Of a DNA stretch of 16,333 nt, positions 13,684-16,333 are shown in pieces (the stretch's first letter is position 1; the number at the start of each line of letters is the position of its first letter). Origin of the DNA: an uncultured Collinsella sp. (GTDB lineage: Bacteria > Actinomycetota > Coriobacteriia > Coriobacteriales > Coriobacteriaceae); contig CABSNX010000017.1 in assembly GCA_902479205.1 (NCBI GenBank), positions 1 through 16,333 of the forward strand, in the 5' to 3' direction. The notes beneath the pieces are model-generated. The model was not told the origin of the DNA. It did no database searches and saw nothing but the letters and a program-made list of their open reading frames with translations. The translations under genes and the position numbers were made by a program.

Positions 13684-14709
13684 TTAGCGCGCCGCGTACT
13701 CGAGCATGCGGTCGAGTGTGAGCTTAGCCTGGTCGGCGGCCTCGTCCGACACGCCGATCTGCACCTCGCCCTCTCCCGTCTCCAGGCAGCGCACGAGCTT
13801 TTCGAGCGTGATGAGATCCATGTTGACGCAGGTGGGCTGCACCGCGGGGAAGTAGAACTTTTTGCCGGTGCCCTGGCAGCGGCGCTCGAGCTCGTAGAGC
13901 ACGCCGCGGACCGTCACGATGATGAACTCGCTGGCGTCCGACTCCTCGGCATACTTGATGATGCCGGCGGTGGAGCCGATGTAGTCGGCCTCGGCCAACA
14001 CGTCGGCCTTGCACTCGGGGTGCGCCAGTACGAGCGCGTCGGGATGTGCCTCCTGCGCATCGACGATCTGCTCGACGGTGATGATGTGGTGGCGCGGGCA
14101 GTAGCCCTTGTTAAGCAGGACGTGCTTTTGCGGCACCTGCTCGGCTACGAAGCGACCGAGGTTTTGGTCGGGAATGAACAGGACGTGCTGCTGCGGCAGC
14201 TCGGACACGATCTTGACAGCGTTGGAGCTGGTGACGCACACATCACTCCAGCTCTTGATCTCGACTGTGGAGTTGACGTAGCAGACGACAGCAAGGTCGT
14301 CACCGTACTCGGCGCGGGCGGCGTCGACCGTCTCGCGCTTGACCATGTGAGCCATGGGGCAATCCGCGCCCGGCTCGGGCAGCAGCACGGTCTTGGTGGG
14401 GTTGAGCAGCTTGGCACTCTCGCCCATAAACTCCACGCCGCACAGCACGATAGTCTGCTGCGGCAGGCTCTTGGCGAGCTTTGCCAGGTAGAAGCTGTCG
14501 CCGACGTAATCGGCCACAGCCTGGACCTCGGGTGCCACGTAATAGTGTGCCAGGATCACCGCGTCGCGTTTGGTTTTAAGTTGTTGAATGGCCTCGACGA
14601 GCTCTGCGGGCACCAATGCCGCGCGCTCCGTTGCCGTCGTTGCCGATGCCAGGCCGGCCGCAATGTCGCGTGCAAGCTCCGATGCATCCATGTTCGCGCT
14701 CTGTGCCAT
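13684..14709 (-). CDS. nadA: Quinolinate synthase
   Basis: 4Fe-4S enzyme that condenses iminoaspartate with dihydroxyacetone phosphate to quinolinate. The product is 341 residues from the ATG at 14707-14709, which has GAGGGG 5 bases upstream; a TTG one codon earlier is less likely. Motifs in order: AVILAHYYVAPEVQ (50-63), ADYVGDSFYLAK (66-77), CGVEFMGESAKLLNP (90-104), TSSNAVKIV (160-168), PDQNLGR (180-186), HPEC (230-233), GSTAGI (245-250). Cluster ligands by spacing are Cys117 (GADCPM), Cys204 (GYCPRHH) and Cys294 (QPTCVNM); the intervals of 87 and 90 match the E. coli pattern closely. First gene of nadA-nadB-nadC-niaR, with promoter and palindrome just upstream. Confidence 0.96.
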   Translation of the reverse strand: MAQSANMDASELARDIAAGLASATTATERAALVPAELVEAIQQLKTKRDAVILAHYYVAPEVQAVADYVGDSFYLAKLAKSLPQQTIVLCGVEFMGESAKLLNPTKTVLLPEPGADCPMAHMVKRETVDAARAEYGDDLAVVCYVNSTVEIKSWSDVCVTSSNAVKIVSELPQQHVLFIPDQNLGRFVAEQVPQKHVLLNKGYCPRHHIITVEQIVDAQEAHPDALVLAHPECKADVLAEADYIGSTAGIIKYAEESDASEFIIVTVRGVLYELERRCQGTGKKFYFPAVQPTCVNMDLITLEKLVRCLETGEGEVQIGVSDEAADQAKLTLDRMLEYAAR

Positions 14710-14744
14710 CAAGGCCCCTCTCTTTTGGCGAATCTTGGGGCTTT

Positions 14745-14794
14745 AGTATGACACCTAGGTTTACAGCTGACAAGACAGCTGTAAACCTAGGTGT
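14745..14794 (-). promoter_or_regulatory. nadA promoter with probable NiaR operator
   Basis: On the minus strand TTGTCA (14768-14773), 17 bases, CATACT (14745-14750): 5/6 and 4/6 matches to consensus. A perfect palindrome, ACACCTAGGTTTACAGCTG at 14751-14769 and its complement at 14776-14794, spaced by 6 bases, covers the -35 and the whole spacer. This is the classic position for a repressor. The GTTTACAG...CTGTAAAC core suits the NiaR sites I recall. With niaR at the end of this operon, NiaR is the obvious ligand. Confidence 0.8.
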
Positions 14795-14951
14795 AAAGTT
14801 GAAATAAAGATTCAATCATGCGGCAGGCCCATTTTCGAACTGGCAAACTGAGGATAGCCGAGCTCTCGATAGCGTAGGAGGCATCTTTGGACGGCCGCCG
14901 CGCATGGTCGACGGCATGCCCGCCAGGCAATCGCTCGCCGGCGCCAATCCG

Positions 14952-15527
14952 CTACAGTGGAGCAGCCGCCGGGGTCAGCTGCTTGATATAGGCCCACATG
15001 CGCTGCTTGGCCGCTTTGTCGGTCAGCGCCGCCTCAAAGCCATCGAGCGCGAGCACGCGGCGGCCCTGCACATGGGCGATCAGACCGGGCTTGAGCATGG
15101 CGGTGTCGAAGTCATCAATCGCCACGAGCATGTCGGCGTAGGTTTCGCGCATGACATCGGCCGCGCTGTTATCGAGCAGCAGCACCGCCTCGGGGTCCAA
15201 GGCCTCAAGCGCCTCGCGGAACAGGTCGCACGGCAGGGCGTGGCCCACCGCCACAGCTCCGTCGCCTGCGCCGGCAACACTCGCCAGCACACAAAAATCT
15301 TCGGGCGCGTAACCGATTGCCCCGAGCGCCTTGCGCAATGCGGCACCATCCGCGCCGGCGGCAAGTTCGCCGCCCGAACGCTCGGCATCATCCAAATCGC
15401 CTTTGACCAGTACGATCGGCGAGCACGCGTTGCCCGCGATACGCACGCCACGGGCCGCAAGCGATGCAAGCTCCTGCTCGGCCGCCTGGGCGATGGCTTC
15501 TTTTTTCTGGCTTTGTGACGTGGGCAT
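14952..15527 (-). CDS. Uncharacterised protein resembling a degenerate uracil-DNA glycosylase
   Basis: A 191-residue protein, soluble, with no signal or membrane segment. By eye it follows the order of a family 4/5 uracil-DNA glycosylase: a strand near SPIVLVKGDLDDAE, the helix LRKALGAIGYAPEDFCVLAS, then LDPEAVLLLDNSAADVM, and a closing GRRVLALDGFEAALTDKAAKQRMWAYIKQL. The last resembles the glycosylase ending in which HPS/HPA precedes ALL-DP--K---W--LK-L. The active-site GEAPG and HPS motifs are not present (KGDLD and DGF stand there), and no CxxC or other cluster cysteines are seen. Activity is therefore doubtful. The similarity is remote and a plain hypothetical protein is the fallback. The ATG at 15527 has GGAGAG upstream; an ATG at 15557 overlaps the -10 TATAAT and is rejected. 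It is divergent from trxA. Confidence 0.7.
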   Translation of the reverse strand: MPTSQSQKKEAIAQAAEQELASLAARGVRIAGNACSPIVLVKGDLDDAERSGGELAAGADGAALRKALGAIGYAPEDFCVLASVAGAGDGAVAVGHALPCDLFREALEALDPEAVLLLDNSAADVMRETYADMLVAIDDFDTAMLKPGLIAHVQGRRVLALDGFEAALTDKAAKQRMWAYIKQLTPAAAPL

Positions 15528-15555
15528 GCGCTCTCCAATCGTTTGCGTGCCCACC

Positions 15556-15561
15556 ATTATA
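15556..15561 (-). promoter_or_regulatory. -10 element of the glycosylase-like gene
   Basis: A perfect TATAAT on the minus strand, 29 bases from the preferred ATG at 15527. The -35 is unclear (ACCACT at 17-base spacing). It places the start point near 15549, after the alternative ATG at 15557. Confidence 0.5.
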
Positions 15562-15603
15562 TAAAAGAGCCGCCCGCGAGTGGTTGCTTTGCGGGCCGCT
15601 GGG

Positions 15604-15609
15604 TATAAG
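15604..15609 (+). promoter_or_regulatory. -10 element of trxA
   Basis: TATAAG, 5/6 of consensus, 54 bases before the trxA ATG, in the 136-base divergent space. The -35 is weak (TGGTTG at 17 bases). A G+C hairpin, GCCCGC / GCGGGC (15572-15596), overlaps the -35 region. Confidence 0.45.
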
Positions 15610-15663
15610 CACGGTCGTACTGAGTTTTACGCGGCCGAGCCGCGTCGCATCATGGAGGTCACC

Positions 15664-15984
15664 ATGGCTGACATTAAGCAGATTACCCCCGAGAACTTCG
15701 ATTCCGTCGTTAGCGACAACCTTCCCGTACTGGTTGATTTTTGGGCGCCCTGGTGCGGGCCCTGCCGATCGCTCTCGCCCATCGTTGACGAGGTGGCAGA
15801 CGAGCTGGCCGGCAAGCTGGCTGTAGCCAAGTGCAACGTCGATGACAATCAGGACCTGGCCATGAAGTTTGGCGTCATGAGCATCCCCACGCTGGTTGTC
15901 TTTAAGAACGGCGAGGAAATCGACCGCTCCGTTGGCGCGCTGCCCAAGGCCAGGCTGCAGGCACTGCTTGAGAAGCACCTGTAA
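15664..15984 (+). CDS. trxA: Thioredoxin
   Basis: Cytoplasmic dithiol reductant for ribonucleotide reductase, methionine sulfoxide reductase and others, recycled by thioredoxin reductase. The 106-residue product is family length, with the active site WCGPC at residues 30-34 in VLVDFWAPWCGPCRSLSPI. The cis-proline loop is SIPTLVVFKNGE, and buried Asp25 (VDFWA) is present. The ATG at 15664 has GGAGGT 4 bases upstream; the frame stays open to 15580 but the extension is not thioredoxin-like. It has no signal peptide, so it is not an exported thioredoxin. It is transcribed alone, ending at the terminator at 16096-16132. The reductase gene trxB is not in this window. Confidence 0.97.
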   Translation: MADIKQITPENFDSVVSDNLPVLVDFWAPWCGPCRSLSPIVDEVADELAGKLAVAKCNVDDNQDLAMKFGVMSIPTLVVFKNGEEIDRSVGALPKARLQALLEKHL

Positions 15985-16095
15985 TACGCCGGTCATGTGC
16001 TGCCGTCCATGAACGGTTTTGCGCCGCTCACCGGAGAGCCGAGTGCTGCGCCCGCGACCACGGATAGTATGGTAATCACAAACAGCCCCCAGTGA

Positions 16096-16132
16096 ACGGG
16101 TGCGGGTCAGACGGACTCGCACCCGTTTTCTT
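16096..16132 (+). terminator. Rho-independent terminator of trxA
   Basis: Twelve-base arms (ACGGGTGCGGGT / ACTCGCACCCGT, one G-U pair) with a 7-base loop, followed by TTTTCTT. It lies 111 bases after the trxA stop; the stretch between holds nothing recognisable. Confidence 0.88.
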
Positions 16133-16204
16133 ATGCGGTAGCGCCCCGTGCGGGCGTAGTAGAATCTGAACCACTGGATTGCCCCGAGCATAAGGAGATT
16201 TCCC

Positions 16205-16333
16205 ATGCATGACGTCGGAATGAACATGAGCCAGCTTGCCATGAGCGTCAAGCAGGTCGACGACACCATCGAGCTCGCCCACGAGTGGAGCCATCAGCTG
16301 CTGCATGCGACCGAGAATTTTGACATGGAGCGC
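16205..16333 (+). CDS. Unrecognised gene, 5' part only
   Basis: Forty-three codons run open to the window end, beginning MHDVGMNMSQLAMSVKQ. The ATG has a clear AAGGAG 7 bases upstream (16192-16197), and a TAGAAT that could be a -10 is at about 16160. The residues are predicted helical and polar, rich in methionine and histidine, with no signal peptide. Too little is present to name a family. It follows the trxA terminator, so it is a separate transcription unit. Confidence 0.65.
   Translation, partial: MHDVGMNMSQLAMSVKQVDDTIELAHEWSHQLLHATENFDMER

Noticed and set aside
14812..14997. A 61-codon minus-strand frame between nadA and the glycosylase-like gene
   Set aside because: It overlaps the 3' end of the gene at 14952, has no ribosome site and shows no motif. 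The 157-base spacer otherwise holds nothing clear.

Overview
The window looks like a chromosomal contig from a high-G+C actinobacterium of the class Coriobacteriia, most likely Collinsella or a close relative. This is an inference from the dnaK-grpE-dnaJ-hspR order (an actinobacterial arrangement), the NiaR-type NAD regulator, an aconitase-family hydratase and the codon use; no database search was possible. The first 46 bases are not genomic. They match the tail of an Illumina P7 adapter, an 8-base index and the Nextera read-2 adapter, so real sequence begins at 47 and the contig is artificially joined to adapter there.

Layout. 47-763 (-) is the 5' part of clpB, preceded by a promoter. 947-1618 (-) and 1853-2521 (+) are two divergently transcribed hypothetical membrane-anchored or secreted proteins. 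The gaps around them hold four copies of a 31-37 bp hairpin repeat and two further related long hairpins. 2988-5288 (-) is an aconitase-family hydratase. 5289-5756 is gene-free and packed with inverted repeats. 5757-10056 (-) is the heat-shock operon dnaK-grpE-dnaJ-hspR. 10057-10565 is a long divergent intergenic region. 10566-10751 (+) is a small 2[4Fe-4S] ferredoxin, closed by a bidirectional terminator. 10842-14709 (-) is the NAD operon nadA-nadB-nadC-niaR, with a 44-bp palindrome over its promoter. 14952-15527 (-) is a protein resembling a degenerate uracil-DNA glycosylase. 15664-15984 (+) is thioredoxin, and 16205 to the end (+) is an unrecognised truncated gene.

How it works together. 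HspR, the last gene of the dnaK operon, is expected to repress both its own operon and clpB. A 27-bp sequence identical at 23 positions lies next to the -10 element of both promoters and is the best candidate for its operator. In the NAD operon, NadA and NadB make quinolinate from aspartate, and NadC converts it to nicotinate mononucleotide. NiaR, encoded last and translationally coupled to nadC, probably shuts the operon off through the perfect 19+19 bp palindrome upstream of nadA.

No phage, insertion sequence with a transposase, CRISPR array, rRNA or tRNA was seen. The most unusual content is noncoding: several families of inverted repeats, some sharing a GGGGAC core, clustered in the spaces between genes. 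They resemble REP/BIME-type elements, but no mobilising gene is in the window.
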